NCBI RefSeq assembly: GCF_014637405.1 | Contig: NZ_BMEY01000002.1 | Location: 138,030-202,029 of the forward strand | Direction: 5' to 3' | DNA: 64,000 nucleotides | Origin: Ornithinibacillus halotolerans | GTDB lineage: Bacteria > Bacillota > Bacilli > Bacillales > Amphibacillaceae | Part shown: positions 1 through 15,009 of the stretch, in pieces | Layout: each line of letters begins with the position of its first letter | How positions within the stretch are numbered: position 1 is the first letter of the stretch | Position numbers and translations under genes: made by a program | The notes under the pieces: generated by a model | Databases searched by the model: none | The model's input: only the letters and a program-made list of their open reading frames with translations | What the model was told of the DNA's origin: nothing

Positions 1-150
1 GCCCGAAGGAGGAGAATTTAAAGAGCAACGGTCACTCATAGGCATGATGAGTGCCCGTAGGAGTAGAAATTACAGAGCAACGGTCACTCATAGGCGTAAT
101 GAGTGACCGTAAGAAGATGAAATTCATAGTAACGGTCACTCATCCCAGTA
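1..150. repeat. Family A tandem hairpin array, cut by window start
   Basis: About three units of roughly 55 bp. Each contains GGTCACTCAT, a 6-7 base loop and ATGAGTG(A/C)CCGT, so it can fold into a stem of up to 12 bp. The same unit makes up the arrays at 11115-11834 and 42188-43137. No reading frame in it looks like a gene. Positions 151-245, to its right, are strikingly C-rich and G-poor. Confidence 0.85.
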
Positions 151-250
151 TGATTCCCCAAAATAACAGACATCCAGCCCCAACAGACACTCAACCATCC
201 ACAAATAACCCCCGCTCCAACAAAAATTTCAAAACAACTAGAAACGAGCC

Positions 251-279
251 TTGAATAACTGTTTATTTTTCTGTACAAT
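251..279 (+). promoter_or_regulatory. Putative sigma-A promoter of upp
   Basis: TTGAAT at 251-256 and TACAAT at 274-279 are separated by 17 bases and lie 38 bases upstream of the upp start codon. The match is seen in the sequence; activity is inferred. Confidence 0.5.
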
Positions 280-317
280 TTGAAGGATGTAACTTTTTGA
301 TAAGGAGTGGTCGTTAA

Positions 318-947
318 ATGGGAAATGTACATGTTTTAGATCATCCGTTGATCCAACATAAATTATCATTTATTCGAAACAAGAATACGGGAACGAAGGA
401 ATTTCGTGAGTTAGTGGACGAGGTAGCTATGTTAATGGCCTTTGAAATTACTCGTGATTTACCTTTAGAAGAAACAACTATCGAAACACCAGTAACAACG
501 GCAAAAACAAAAGTGTTAGCTGGGAAGAAAATTGGATTAGTTCCAATTCTTCGTGCAGGACTTGGTATGGTGGACGGAATGTTAAAATTAATTCCTGCTG
601 CGAAAGTTGGCCATGTTGGGTTATACCGTGATCCGGAAACATTAAAGCCAGTTGAATATTATATTAAATTACCTTCTGACATTCAAGAGCGTGAATTGAT
701 CGTAATTGACCCTATGCTTGCAACGGGTGGATCTGCAAATGATGCGATTCAGTCATTAAAAAATCGTGGTGCGAAACATATTCGATTAATGTGCTTAATC
801 GCTGCCCCAGAAGGTGTAGAAGTTATTAGGGAAGCACATCCAGATGTTGATATTTACTTAGCAGCATTAGATGAAAAATTAGACGAACATGCATATATAG
901 TACCAGGACTTGGAGATGCAGGAGATCGTTTATTCGGTACGAAATAA
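318..947 (+). CDS. upp: Uracil phosphoribosyltransferase
   Basis: A pyrimidine-salvage enzyme of the cytoplasm that makes UMP and pyrophosphate from uracil and PRPP. The 209 residues are the normal length for bacterial Upp. The PRPP-binding loop [10 protein letters not shown] is at residues 131-140, and the C-terminal [12 protein letters not shown] uracil-binding region is intact. The ATG at 318 follows AAGGAGTGG at a good distance. The gene has its own promoter and a downstream terminator, so it is probably monocistronic. Upp lies upstream of the atp operon in B. subtilis too, but here a protease gene sits between them. Confidence 0.97.
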   Translation: MGNVHVLDHPLIQHKLSFIRNKNTGTKEFRELVDEVAMLMAFEITRDLPLEETTIETPVTTAKTKVLAGKKIGLVPILRAGLGMVDGMLKLIPAAKVGHVGLYRDPETLKPVEYYIKLPSDIQERELIVIDPMLATGGSANDAIQSLKNRGAKHIRLMCLIAAPEGVEVIREAHPDVDIYLAALDEKLDEHAYIVPGLGDAGDRLFGTK

Positions 948-959
948 GTTAAATAAGCA

Positions 960-994
960 AAAGAGACTTTCAATTGTGGAAGTCTCTTTTTCTT
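960..994 (+). terminator. Rho-independent terminator after upp
   Basis: A stem of AAAGAGACTTTC with its complement around a short AATTGTG loop is followed by a T-rich run. It starts 13 bases after the upp stop codon. Confidence 0.85.
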
Positions 995-1065
995 ATGAAG
1001 AAAAACACCTCATGTATGATAATCCCATATTTTACAAAGAATAATATGGGAGGAGTTGACTTAAT

Positions 1066-3261
1066 GTGCGTTATTTACTATTAACTGGTGCATTTCTATT
1101 TATTTTTATGATGCTACCATCAACGGGATTTGCAAAAGAAGAGAAACAAAAGATTATTATTGAAGTTGATGGCGACCCAGCGGAACATAAAGAATATATT
1201 GAGGCATACCATCCGTTTATTGAGATTATCGCTACATACGATACATTATTTACAGGTTTAGCATTACAAGGTTCACCAGATGCACTTCAAAAAATGGGGA
1301 CATTAGACTTTGTTAAAGCAGTCCACACTGTCCGTACTTATCAAACAACAAACACTGTTCCATATAAAAGGATAGAAGAAGCAATAGATGGTAACCCACA
1401 ATTAGTCATTCCGTATTCACTTAATAATACGAGATATACAGGAGATGGAATTACAGTTGGAGTAGTAGATACTGGCATTGACCACCAGCACCCAGACTTA
1501 ACAACGAATTATTCTGGTGGGTATGATGTAGTAGATTTAGATGACGATCCGATGGAAACGTTAGAGACTGAGGGGATGCCAACGAACCATGGTACACATG
1601 TTGCAGGAATAATCGCAGCGAACGGCAATTTAAAAGGAGTTGCCCCTAATGCAGAGATTCGAGCATATCGTGCACTTGGGCCAGGTGGGTCAGGAACTTC
1701 TATTCAAGTAATTGCTGCTATGGAACAAGCAGTAAAAGATGGAGTCGATATTATTAACCTCTCCTTAGGTAATTCTGTAAATGGACCAGATTATCCGACA
1801 AGTATTGCAGTCAATCGAGCGTCTGAACTAGGAATTGCAGTTGTCATTGCCAATGGGAATAGTGGTCCAGATAATTGGACGGTTGGAGCACCGGCAACAG
1901 CAACTAGTGCAATGGCGGTTGGAGCATTTGCTAACGCTGAGAAAGTTCCAATATTATATGACCCATTTTCTGATAAAAAGATTGACATCACACCAATGGT
2001 CGGTTCTGTACCTTGGGATTTTTCCAAAGACTATGAAATTCTGCCAAAAACAGCGGAAGACTTACAAGGGAAAATTGCACTTATTCCAAGGGGGGAAGTC
2101 CCCTTTTATGATTTGGCAAAGCAAGCAGAGGATAAAGGTGCGATTGGGGTAATTATTTACAATAATGAAGAAGGAGCTTTTCAAGGGTCGATTACTGGCA
2201 GGGAGGAACCGATTCAAATTCCTGTCGTATCCGTTACAAAAGAGGATGGAGAGTGGTTGGAGCGGTTAATTAATGAGCAAGAGCATCCATACATTGATAC
2301 GGTTTTTGTAGAAACAAAAAGTGGTATTGCTTCATTTAGCTCAAGAGGACCTGTTGCCGTAAATTGGGAAATTAAACCAGATATACTTGCTCCTGGAACG
2401 AATATTGTCAGCACGGTTCCGGGAGGGTATCTTCCATTACAAGGAACAAGTATGGCCGCTCCCCATGTTGCGGGGGTAATGGCGCTCATAAAAGAGGCCC
2501 ATCCAGACTGGACGAATAAGCAAATTTTTGGAGCGATTAAAACGACTGCAGAACGGATGTATGATGAGAATGGAAATCCAGTCGAACCAGTTGTACAAGG
2601 GATGGGGAATATTAACCCGAAAAAAGCGATAGAAACACCAACGATTATTTATAATCCAACATTATCTTTTGGAAAAGTCAATGAATACCGGAAAACAGAA
2701 ACTGTGGAACTAACGATAGAAAATACAACGAAACAAGATAAGGAATATGCTTTTCGCATCCCTAAGAAAGAAAGCGGACTTAGTTGGAATTTACCGATGG
2801 CGTTCACGGTAAAGGCAGGGGAAAAAGTAGAAGTTCCTGTGGAGTTAAATATTACATCTTCCATGGTAGAGGAAGGTATTCATCAAGGTTGGTTGGAGTT
2901 ACAATCGGAAGGCGATACATATCACTTACCTTATCTATTTATTAATGAGACGGCAGATTATCCAAAAGCTCAAGGATTTGAATTTTCATTAAAGGCTTTT
3001 TCTAAAGATGAATATGTCTATCGTCTTTACTTAACCGATGAAGTAAAACAAGTAGAGGTCGAACTATATCATCCACAAACTTTAATCTATGACCGGACCC
3101 TTCTAAAAATAGATGAGCCAACAATTGGAATGAATGAAGGGTATATAGATAAGAAGGATTTAGGGGCACCTGGACGATATGTAGCAAGCATAACGATGCA
3201 ACTAGCAAATGGCGACTTTGAAACGTATGAAACGGAATTGTACATTTACCCGGATCTATAG
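1066..3261 (+). CDS. Secreted S8 (subtilisin-family) serine protease with PA domain
   Basis: A 731-residue extracellular endopeptidase. A signal peptide covers about residues 1-23 (hydrophobic, ending in GFA). An I9-type propeptide region lies near residues 28-95. The catalytic triad is Asp135 (VVDTGIDH), His175 (NHGTHVAG) and Ser462 (GTSMAAPHVAG). A PA (protease-associated) insert occupies about residues 310-400, between the His and Ser blocks, and beta-rich domains follow. The GTG at 1066 is chosen because GGAGG lies about 10 bases upstream; the ATG at 1064 is in another frame that stops after six codons. Layout resembles Vpr-like proteases, but the substrate is unknown. It lies between upp and atp, where B. 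subtilis has no protease. Confidence 0.9.
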   Translation: MRYLLLTGAFLFIFMMLPSTGFAKEEKQKIIIEVDGDPAEHKEYIEAYHPFIEIIATYDTLFTGLALQGSPDALQKMGTLDFVKAVHTVRTYQTTNTVPYKRIEEAIDGNPQLVIPYSLNNTRYTGDGITVGVVDTGIDHQHPDLTTNYSGGYDVVDLDDDPMETLETEGMPTNHGTHVAGIIAANGNLKGVAPNAEIRAYRALGPGGSGTSIQVIAAMEQAVKDGVDIINLSLGNSVNGPDYPTSIAVNRASELGIAVVIANGNSGPDNWTVGAPATATSAMAVGAFANAEKVPILYDPFSDKKIDITPMVGSVPWDFSKDYEILPKTAEDLQGKIALIPRGEVPFYDLAKQAEDKGAIGVIIYNNEEGAFQGSITGREEPIQIPVVSVTKEDGEWLERLINEQEHPYIDTVFVETKSGIASFSSRGPVAVNWEIKPDILAPGTNIVSTVPGGYLPLQGTSMAAPHVAGVMALIKEAHPDWTNKQIFGAIKTTAERMYDENGNPVEPVVQGMGNINPKKAIETPTIIYNPTLSFGKVNEYRKTETVELTIENTTKQDKEYAFRIPKKESGLSWNLPMAFTVKAGEKVEVPVELNITSSMVEEGIHQGWLELQSEGDTYHLPYLFINETADYPKAQGFEFSLKAFSKDEYVYRLYLTDEVKQVEVELYHPQTLIYDRTLLKIDEPTIGMNEGYIDKKDLGAPGRYVASITMQLANGDFETYETELYIYPDL

Positions 3262-3276
3262 ATAAAAGTAGAAAGA

Positions 3277-3328
3277 GAATGATGCATGTAGGAGATTTAG
3301 CGACACCTCCGAACATGCATCATTCTTA
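3277..3328. terminator. Long hairpin after the protease gene, terminator-like
   Basis: GAATGATGCATGT at 3277 pairs perfectly with ACATGCATCATTC ending at 3325, and a smaller GGAG/CTCC pairing lies inside. There is only a weak T run, so termination is likely but not certain. Confidence 0.6.
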
Positions 3329-3678
3329 TGCCAAAAATCAATAAAAATTTAATAAAATAGAATACCCCCCTATCGTTCACAAAACTGTCACCATTTTAGC
3401 TATAACTTTCGATATAATGAGAGGGGAAACATTCCAAATACCTTATAAATTCTTGAGGATTTGGAGACAAAAAATGGAATGTATAATTTATGTCGATTTT
3501 AATGGTATTCGATTGACAAGTAAAGGTTGGCTAATGTAAACTGACTTAGTGTGGAAAGCGAAATGATAAGGTTTTCATACAACTGAAAATTACGTGCCGA
3601 AAAGGGACATACATACATCGAGTTGTTAGAAAACTCTCCACAATTTTATCCCCAAACGCTTCTTGAAAAGGAGTGATT
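3329..3678. other. Leader region of the atp operon
   Basis: About 350 bases without a supported gene. TTGACA at 3513-3518 with TGTAAA at 3535-3540 (16-base gap) is the best promoter candidate. Another TATAAT at 3413-3418 lacks a good -35 box. The untranslated leader from the first candidate would be about 130 bases. No riboswitch or terminator structure was recognised in it. Confidence 0.45.
3513..3540 (+). promoter_or_regulatory. Putative sigma-A promoter of the atp operon
   Basis: TTGACA (3513-3518), a 16-base spacer and TGTAAA (3535-3540). It is about 130 bases upstream of atpZ. The -35 box is perfect and the -10 box matches four of six positions. Not tested. Confidence 0.4.
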
Positions 3679-3900
3679 ATGATGGGGGAGAAACCGTATC
3701 GAGCAATTGTATTAGCAAGTGCAGTTTCTGCTAATTTAGCAGGTGGTGCAATTCTAGGGATTTTCATCGGCGGTTGGCTTGATAAGACAATAGCAACAAA
3801 ACCAATCTTTACAATTATTGGACTATTGTTAGGGCTAGCTGCGGGAATCTATGGAATGGTAACAACCGTAAAAAAATTCACAGAAACGGGAGAAGAATAA
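3679..3900 (+). CDS. atpZ: AtpZ/AtpI-family small membrane protein
   Basis: About 74 residues with two transmembrane hairpin segments: a Gly/Ala-rich first helix (residues ~10-30, GGAILGIFIGGWLDK) and a second (~40-62). This matches the AtpZ/AtpI family found ahead of F-type ATPase operons, which has been linked to c-ring assembly and divalent cation handling. An AAAGGAG at 3667-3673 sits 5 bases before ATG 3679 and 8 before ATG 3682, so either could be the start. The GTG at 3673 overlaps the ribosome site and is rejected. It is the first gene of the operon, 3 bases before the next. Confidence 0.8.
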   Translation: MMGEKPYRAIVLASAVSANLAGGAILGIFIGGWLDKTIATKPIFTIIGLLLGLAAGIYGMVTTVKKFTETGEE

Positions 3901-3903
3901 GGA

Positions 3904-4278
3904 ATGACCAACAATGAAAATCAATACGCCCGTCAACGAAAGTGGATGTTTTACTTATTAGCAATTCTAGTACTTGGAGCAGGATTTACTCCTTATCACC
4001 GTATTTTCCTCGGACTGTTACTAGGTAGTGCTGTTAGCTTTTATAATCTTTATCTTTTACAAAAAAAGACAATTGAATTCACCGAAGCAGTCGTAAAAAG
4101 TGAAAAACCTAAGGGGTTAGGGATGTTCTCTCGATTTGCCGCAGTTGCTTTAGCAGTCATCATTGCACTTCGCTATGAAGAGCATTTTCATATGATTGCA
4201 GTCATCATTGGATTAATGACTTCCTATGTAGTCATTATGATAGATTTTTTTCTAAACAAAAATAAGGACAGCGCTTGA
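3904..4278 (+). CDS. atpI: ATP synthase accessory protein I
   Basis: A 124-residue protein, close in length to AtpI of Bacillus, with four predicted hydrophobic helices (about residues 14-30, 35-50, 72-90 and 95-115) and a Lys-rich C-terminus (FFLNKNKDSA). AtpI proteins help assemble the c-ring. It begins 3 bases after atpZ, with an AAGGA just upstream that overlaps the atpZ stop, which suggests coupled translation. The family assignment rests on position and topology, as sequence conservation in AtpI is low. Confidence 0.85.
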   Translation: MTNNENQYARQRKWMFYLLAILVLGAGFTPYHRIFLGLLLGSAVSFYNLYLLQKKTIEFTEAVVKSEKPKGLGMFSRFAAVALAVIIALRYEEHFHMIAVIIGLMTSYVVIMIDFFLNKNKDSA

Positions 4279-4289
4279 AAGAGGGGTGA

Positions 4290-5018
<729 letters not shown>

Positions 5019-5031
5019 TCTCATGAATCAA

Positions 5032-5310
<279 letters not shown>

Positions 5311-5333
5311 TAATTAGATATTCAACTAAAAAT

Positions 5334-5370
5334 GGCGAAGATTGTCCAATGAAACTTCGCCGTTGTTTTT
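5334..5370 (+). promoter_or_regulatory. Hairpin with short T-rich tail between atpE and atpF
   Basis: GGCGAAG (5334-5340) pairs with CTTCGCC (5355-5361) and is followed by GTTGTTTTT. It resembles a weak terminator or an mRNA-stabilising 3' end for atpE. Since atpF onwards must still be made, it is probably partial. Confidence 0.55.
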
Positions 5371-5394
5371 ACATGTAGCGATTAGTTATGTTGA

Positions 5395-6485
<1,091 letters not shown>

Positions 6486-6497
6486 TGATAGGGGTGA

Positions 6498-8015
<1,518 letters not shown>

Positions 8016-8034
8016 TAAATACCTTGAGAGTGAA

Positions 8035-8279
8035 GAGTGAAGTTGGGATAAAACAAAAGGATGACTTTGTAGCGAACAATAGCTTTGTTAGCTCCGGGAA
8101 TATGCGGAGACTCCAGCGGGAGGAAAGGCATCGGTAAGACCCCGCAAGAGCGACAGCTCTGAGGAGGCTTACCAGCCGCCCGCGGAAAGCGAAGCATATT
8201 CCCGGAGCGGGTAAGACGCACTTACTTTAGCATTGTTTGAACAATACTCTCATCAATGAACTTTTATCCCAAACTTCTC
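8035..8279. repeat. Family C hairpin-ended repeat, copy 1, inside the atp operon
   Basis: The core at 8091-8208 begins GCTCCGGGAATATGC and ends with its exact reverse complement. Inside are further paired GC-rich blocks (GGAGACTCC, GGTAAGACCCCGC and GAGGAGGCTTACC). An outer imperfect inverted repeat, GAAGTTGGGATAAAA near 8039 and TTTTATCCCAAACTTC at 8262-8277, extends the structure to about 245 bp. It fills the whole atpA-atpG gap. Reading frames through it are not supported as genes. Four further copies lie at 21439, 50059, 52634 and 57085. Confidence 0.9.
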
Positions 8280-8308
8280 CCTTGAACTCAGCTAGGAAAG
8301 GGTGGTGA

Positions 8309-9172
<864 letters not shown>

Positions 9173-9192
9173 TCTTTAGGAAAGTAAGTTAG

Positions 9193-10599
<1,407 letters not shown>

Positions 10600-10602
10600 T
10601 AG

Positions 10603-11049
<447 letters not shown>

Positions 11050-11060
11050 TATAAGTAATA

Positions 11061-11097
11061 AATCCTCTATGACATTGGCATAGGGGATTTTTATTTT
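11061..11097 (+). terminator. Terminator of the atp operon
   Basis: AATCCTCTATG pairs with CATAGGGGATT (one G-U pair) and is followed by TTTATTTT. It lies 11 bases after atpC. Confidence 0.85.
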
Positions 11098-11114
11098 GAG
11101 GAGAATGGTGGGAG

Positions 11115-11834
11115 ATGAGTGACGTTAGGATGAGGTTTCTCTAGGTAACGGTTACTCATGAGGTGGATGAGTGACGTTAGGGAGGGAATTCTTTGTGTGA
11201 TGGTCACTCATGAGGTGGATGAGTGACGTTAGGGAAGGGATTCTTTGTGTGATGGTCACTCATGAGGTGGATGAGTGACTTTAGGGAAGGGATTCTTTGT
11301 GTGATGGTCACTCATGAGGTGGATGAGTGACGTTAGGAAGTGAATTCTAAGGGCAACAGTCACTCATGAGGTGAATGAGTGACGATAGAAAGGAAATTCT
11401 TTAGGTAACGGTCACTCATCAGGTGAATGAGTGACGAAAGGAAGGAGATTCTATGTGTAACGGTCACTCATGAGGCGAATGAGTGACTTTAGGAAAGAGA
11501 TTCTTTAGGTAACGGTCACTCATAAGGCGAATGAGTGACGTTAGGGAGGGGATTCTTTAAGTAATGGTCACTCATAAAGCGAATGAGTGACGTTAGGACG
11601 GGAATTCTATGTGTAATGGTCACTCATCAGGTGAATGAGTGACGAAAGGAAGGAGATTCTATGTGTAACGGTCACTCATGAGGCGAATGAGTGACTTTAG
11701 GAAAGAGATTCTTTAGGTAACGGTCACTCATATGGCGAATGAGTGACGTTAGGACGGGAATTCTTTAAGTAATGGTCACTCATCAGTCGATTGAGTGCCG
11801 ATAGGAAAAAAATCAGTTGTTAACAGTCACTCAT
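11115..11834. repeat. Family A tandem hairpin array, about 14 units
   Basis: A period near 53 bp. Each unit has (G/A)GTCACTCAT, a 6-7 base loop and ATGAGTGACG, then a purine-rich AGGAAGGGATTCTTT-type linker and a GT-rich segment. Stems are conserved while loops and linkers vary. All units point the same way. The array lies between the atp terminator and ywzB. No cas genes, and no unique spacers, so it is not CRISPR. Confidence 0.9.
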
Positions 11835-12307
11835 TTCTCTGATGAATACATTCAAAACCACAATACAATAACCAACCACTCATTATACATTAATAATTCA
11901 TCATAAGATCAAAAATCTTAACCTTTACTAACTCTCATCACAATAAACGCCCGCTACAATACAGCTTAATCATCACACATTCCATCCCCCGCAATAAACC
12001 CCACCCCAATCACCCACATTCCCTCCCCCCACACCAATAACAACTCCATCAATTTCCCACAATACATTAGTACTTTCTACTATTTCTGTAAAAGTATCTA
12101 TTTTCTGTCGAATACTCTCTTTTGTAAATTATTTTCCAAGCAATAATTAAACATACTTCTCCATACATGTCGATATTTCCCAGGAAATGCAGAAATATTG
12201 TTTTGAATTCCAATTTTGTCGAAGCTCTTTAAATATACCAATATAGTTGACTTTACTAGTTATACATGGCAATCTCTAAGAGAGAAATGAAATAAAGGTG
12301 GTTTTTT
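11835..12307. other. C-rich, G-poor tail and ywzB leader
   Basis: From about 11926 to 12060 the + strand has only a handful of G among about 135 bases and many runs of C. The remainder to ywzB is AT-rich. No gene, terminator or convincing promoter was recognised; TTGACT at 12247 has no matching -10 box at the right distance. Confidence 0.6.
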
Positions 12308-12538
12308 ATGTTATCGATAGGCCAAGTAGCATTAATGAGTATTATTTCCCACATTATTTTCATATACATCACGTGGAGATTAATGCAGACAATTAATTTT
12401 GAACCATTAATTAGAAAAGGTCGGGCTACAGAGGCAAGGATTTTATTACTGTTAGTTACTATCGTGATAGGAACTGGTGTAAGTCGATTCTTCTTAGAGT
12501 TCCTAAGATGGTCACAAGATCTTTCTTACCTTCTCTAA
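12308..12538 (+). CDS. ywzB: YwzB-like DUF1146 membrane protein
   Basis: A 76-residue protein with two predicted membrane helices (residues ~5-25 and ~46-65) and a basic loop between them (RKGRATEAR). Size, topology and position downstream of atpC match the DUF1146 family member ywzB of B. subtilis. Its function is not known. The start ATG is preceded by AAAGGTGG. Confidence 0.85.
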   Translation: MLSIGQVALMSIISHIIFIYITWRLMQTINFEPLIRKGRATEARILLLLVTIVIGTGVSRFFLEFLRWSQDLSYLL

Positions 12539-12636
12539 TAAAGAAGGTAAACAAAACTATTAAACTATTAATTTAATGTATTAGAAGATTCTCTCTTGTT
12601 CATACTGTAGATAAGATGAACGAGGGGGATATTTTT

Positions 12637-13347
12637 ATGAAAAAAGTATTAGCAATATTTCTTATCATGATTTTTATTTCTCATATTGTTATAGCTAAAA
12701 GTGAACAAAATGATTTAATTACAATTGCCGATGCAATAACGGATAATGGCTTGGAAGTAGATACATGGGAAGTCACCTTAAAAGAGCATATTACCAATGA
12801 AAAAATGCAAAAGATCATTCAGGAAATACAACATGAACAAACTTTCCTAAAAAAGGAAAACGAAAATAGTATTATTTATTCAGTTTTAGACACTCACAAA
12901 AAGGGAACCATATCCGTAAATTATAAAGTAGTCCATCCAAAAAATAATGCTTACAGTTCTGAGTTGGTAGTAACAATAAGTGGTAGTAATTGGGACAAGA
13001 AAATAGAGTCTGCTTATTTAAATAATGTTTCCCAAATACTTAACACTTATTTTACGGAGAATGTGAAAATATTTGCTTGTATGTCTACACAAGCTAGTGC
13101 TATAATTGAATTTGATAAAAAAATAGATTTTTTTATTAAAAAACTTGAATTACGACAAATAACAACACAAAAAGACAGTTTAAATTCGACAAAAATAAAT
13201 GAAATAATGTATGGCTATACTCCGTTAATTGGGAGTAAAATTACCATTCAGGATACGCTAGTGAATGTACAAATAGTTACGAAAACACTTAGCACTGGTG
13301 ATGTCCAATATCTGATTGGAACACCTATCCTAATAAATGAATATTAA
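12637..13347 (+). CDS. ywmB: YwmB-like secreted protein
   Basis: A 236-residue protein with a signal peptide (KKVLAIFLIMIFISHIVIA), probably exported. It matches YwmB by position directly upstream of murAA and by size. The YwmB fold has been described as TATA-box-binding-protein-like, but no function is established. The ATG at 12637 is preferred over 12616 because CGAGGGGG lies between them. Low overall conservation is normal here, so the call rests partly on synteny. Confidence 0.75.
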   Translation: MKKVLAIFLIMIFISHIVIAKSEQNDLITIADAITDNGLEVDTWEVTLKEHITNEKMQKIIQEIQHEQTFLKKENENSIIYSVLDTHKKGTISVNYKVVHPKNNAYSSELVVTISGSNWDKKIESAYLNNVSQILNTYFTENVKIFACMSTQASAIIEFDKKIDFFIKKLELRQITTQKDSLNSTKINEIMYGYTPLIGSKITIQDTLVNVQIVTKTLSTGDVQYLIGTPILINEY

Positions 13348-13381
13348 TATAAGGAAAATGGATCTGAAGGAGATTTGAAAT

Positions 13382-14692
13382 ATGGATAAAATCATCGTAA
13401 GAGGCGGACAGCAATTGAATGGTAATGTTCACGTTGAGGGTGCAAAGAATGCTGTGCTCCCTGTAATTGCTGCGAGTATTCTTGCTAGTGAAGGCAGAAG
13501 CGTTATTAATGATGTGCCAGTTCTAGCTGATGTTTATACGATTAATGAAGTATTAAGAAATATGGATGCAGAAGTAGAATTTAATAATAATAAAGTAATT
13601 GTTGATGCTTCAAATGATTTAAAAACGGAAGCACCATTTGAGTATGTTCGAAAAATGCGTGCCTCCGTTCTTGTTTTGGGTCCTTTACTGGCGCGTTTTG
13701 GTCATGCAAATGTAGCAATGCCTGGAGGTTGTGCTATTGGCTCACGCCCAATTGATCTACATTTAAAAGGCTTTGAAGCGATGGGTGCAGAAGTGCATGT
13801 AGGTAATGGTTTCGTTGAAGCGCGCGTAAATGGTAGATTGAAAGGTGCAAAGATATATCTTGATGTTCCAAGTGTAGGAGCAACAGAGAATATTATGATG
13901 GCAGCAACGCTTGCAGACGGTGTAACAACAATCGAAAATGCTGCGAAAGAACCTGAGATTGTTGACTTAGCTAACTTCCTGAATAAAATGGGTGCTTCTG
14001 TTATTGGCGCAGGTACTGAAACAATTCGTATTAATGGGGTCGAAACTTTATACGGTACGGAACATTCCATCATTCCTGATCGAATTGAGGCAGGAACGTT
14101 TATGATTGCTGCTGCAATTACTGGTGGTAATATTTTAATCGAAAATGCGGTTAGTGAGCATTTACGACCACTAATTGCTAAGTTAAGAGAAATGGGCGTT
14201 ACTATAATGGAAGAAGGTAATGGTCTACGTGTTATTGGTCCAGATGCACTAAAATCGACTGATATTAAAACATTACCACATCCAGGATTCCCAACTGATA
14301 TGCAATCACAAATGATGGCATTAATGCTATGTGCACATGGTACGAGTATGATTACAGAAACAGTATTTGAAAATCGCTTCATGCACGTAGAAGAATTCCG
14401 TCGTATGAATGCGAAAATGAAGATTGAAGGTCGCAGTGTCATTATTGACGGTCCTTCAGAACTTCAAGGTGCAGAAGTTGCAGCAACAGACTTACGTGCA
14501 GCAGCTGCATTAATTCTTGCTGGCCTTCGTGCAAATGGATTAACTAGAGTAACCGAACTAAAACATTTAGATCGTGGTTATGTTAACTTTGCAGGGAAAT
14601 TAGCAAGCCTTGGAGCAGATATTGAACGAGTTGATGGAAATGGAGATGTCGTTAAACCGTTTGAAATCAATTACGTTGCAGAATTATCTTAA
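13382..14692 (+). CDS. murAA: UDP-N-acetylglucosamine 1-carboxyvinyltransferase
   Basis: The first committed step of peptidoglycan synthesis: transfer of enolpyruvate from PEP to UDP-GlcNAc in the cytoplasm. 436 residues. Lys22 (GAKNAVLP) and the active-site Cys117 ([10 protein letters not shown]) are present; the Cys is the fosfomycin target. Position after ywmB identifies it as the MurAA paralogue. In B. subtilis spoIID follows directly, but here the 10.6-kb dpp-ykf operon separates the two. Confidence 0.97.
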   Translation: MDKIIVRGGQQLNGNVHVEGAKNAVLPVIAASILASEGRSVINDVPVLADVYTINEVLRNMDAEVEFNNNKVIVDASNDLKTEAPFEYVRKMRASVLVLGPLLARFGHANVAMPGGCAIGSRPIDLHLKGFEAMGAEVHVGNGFVEARVNGRLKGAKIYLDVPSVGATENIMMAATLADGVTTIENAAKEPEIVDLANFLNKMGASVIGAGTETIRINGVETLYGTEHSIIPDRIEAGTFMIAAAITGGNILIENAVSEHLRPLIAKLREMGVTIMEEGNGLRVIGPDALKSTDIKTLPHPGFPTDMQSQMMALMLCAHGTSMITETVFENRFMHVEEFRRMNAKMKIEGRSVIIDGPSELQGAEVAATDLRAAAALILAGLRANGLTRVTELKHLDRGYVNFAGKLASLGADIERVDGNGDVVKPFEINYVAELS

Positions 14693-14720
14693 GAAGATTG
14701 TAAAGTTAATAGAATGCTAG

Positions 14721-14752
14721 AGTGAAGCACTTTTATAGTGCTTCACTTTTTT
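14721..14752 (+). terminator. Terminator after murAA
   Basis: AGTGAAGCAC at 14721-14730 pairs perfectly with GTGCTTCACT at 14739-14748, followed by a six-T run. Confidence 0.9.
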
Positions 14753-14813
14753 CATTTGTGCTAGAAATATCAAATCCCTCATATTTTAATAACGTGAAAT
14801 ATTAAAAATTATC

Positions 14814-14847
14814 TTGCAATTACAAACTAAAGCGTTTACAATATAAT
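14814..14847 (+). promoter_or_regulatory. Putative dpp operon promoter overlapped by a cre-like site
   Basis: TTGCAA (14814-14819) and TACAAT (14837-14842) are 17 bases apart. CTAAAGCGTTTACA at 14827-14840 matches the CcpA cre consensus at 12 of 14 positions, including the central AAAGCGTTTAC, and overlaps the -10 box, the classical place for catabolite repression. A perfect TTGACA at 14855 lacks a -10 box. No convincing CodY box was found. Inference only. Confidence 0.45.
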
Positions 14848-15009
14848 CTATAAATTGACATAAACTTACTACAAGACGAATCAATTCAATTTCCACAAAC
14901 CTATCCCTATGGAATTACTACACCCAGAAAAATCACTCAAACGCTAACTCATGTAAAAATATATCCAATCATATAATTTAATAAAAACTCACATCAAAGG
15001 GGAATGAGT

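Noticed and set aside
11115-11834. CRISPR array
   Set aside because: The dyads are regular, but the intervening sequences are themselves near-identical between units, not unique spacers, and there are no cas genes in the window.
13702-14442. 246-residue frame on the strand opposite murAA
   Set aside because: It lies fully inside murAA, whose product has intact catalytic residues; it is a codon-bias shadow.
14855-14860. TTGACA as -35 box of dppA
   Set aside because: No -10 box was found at 15-19 bases downstream; the TTGCAA/TACAAT pair upstream fits better.
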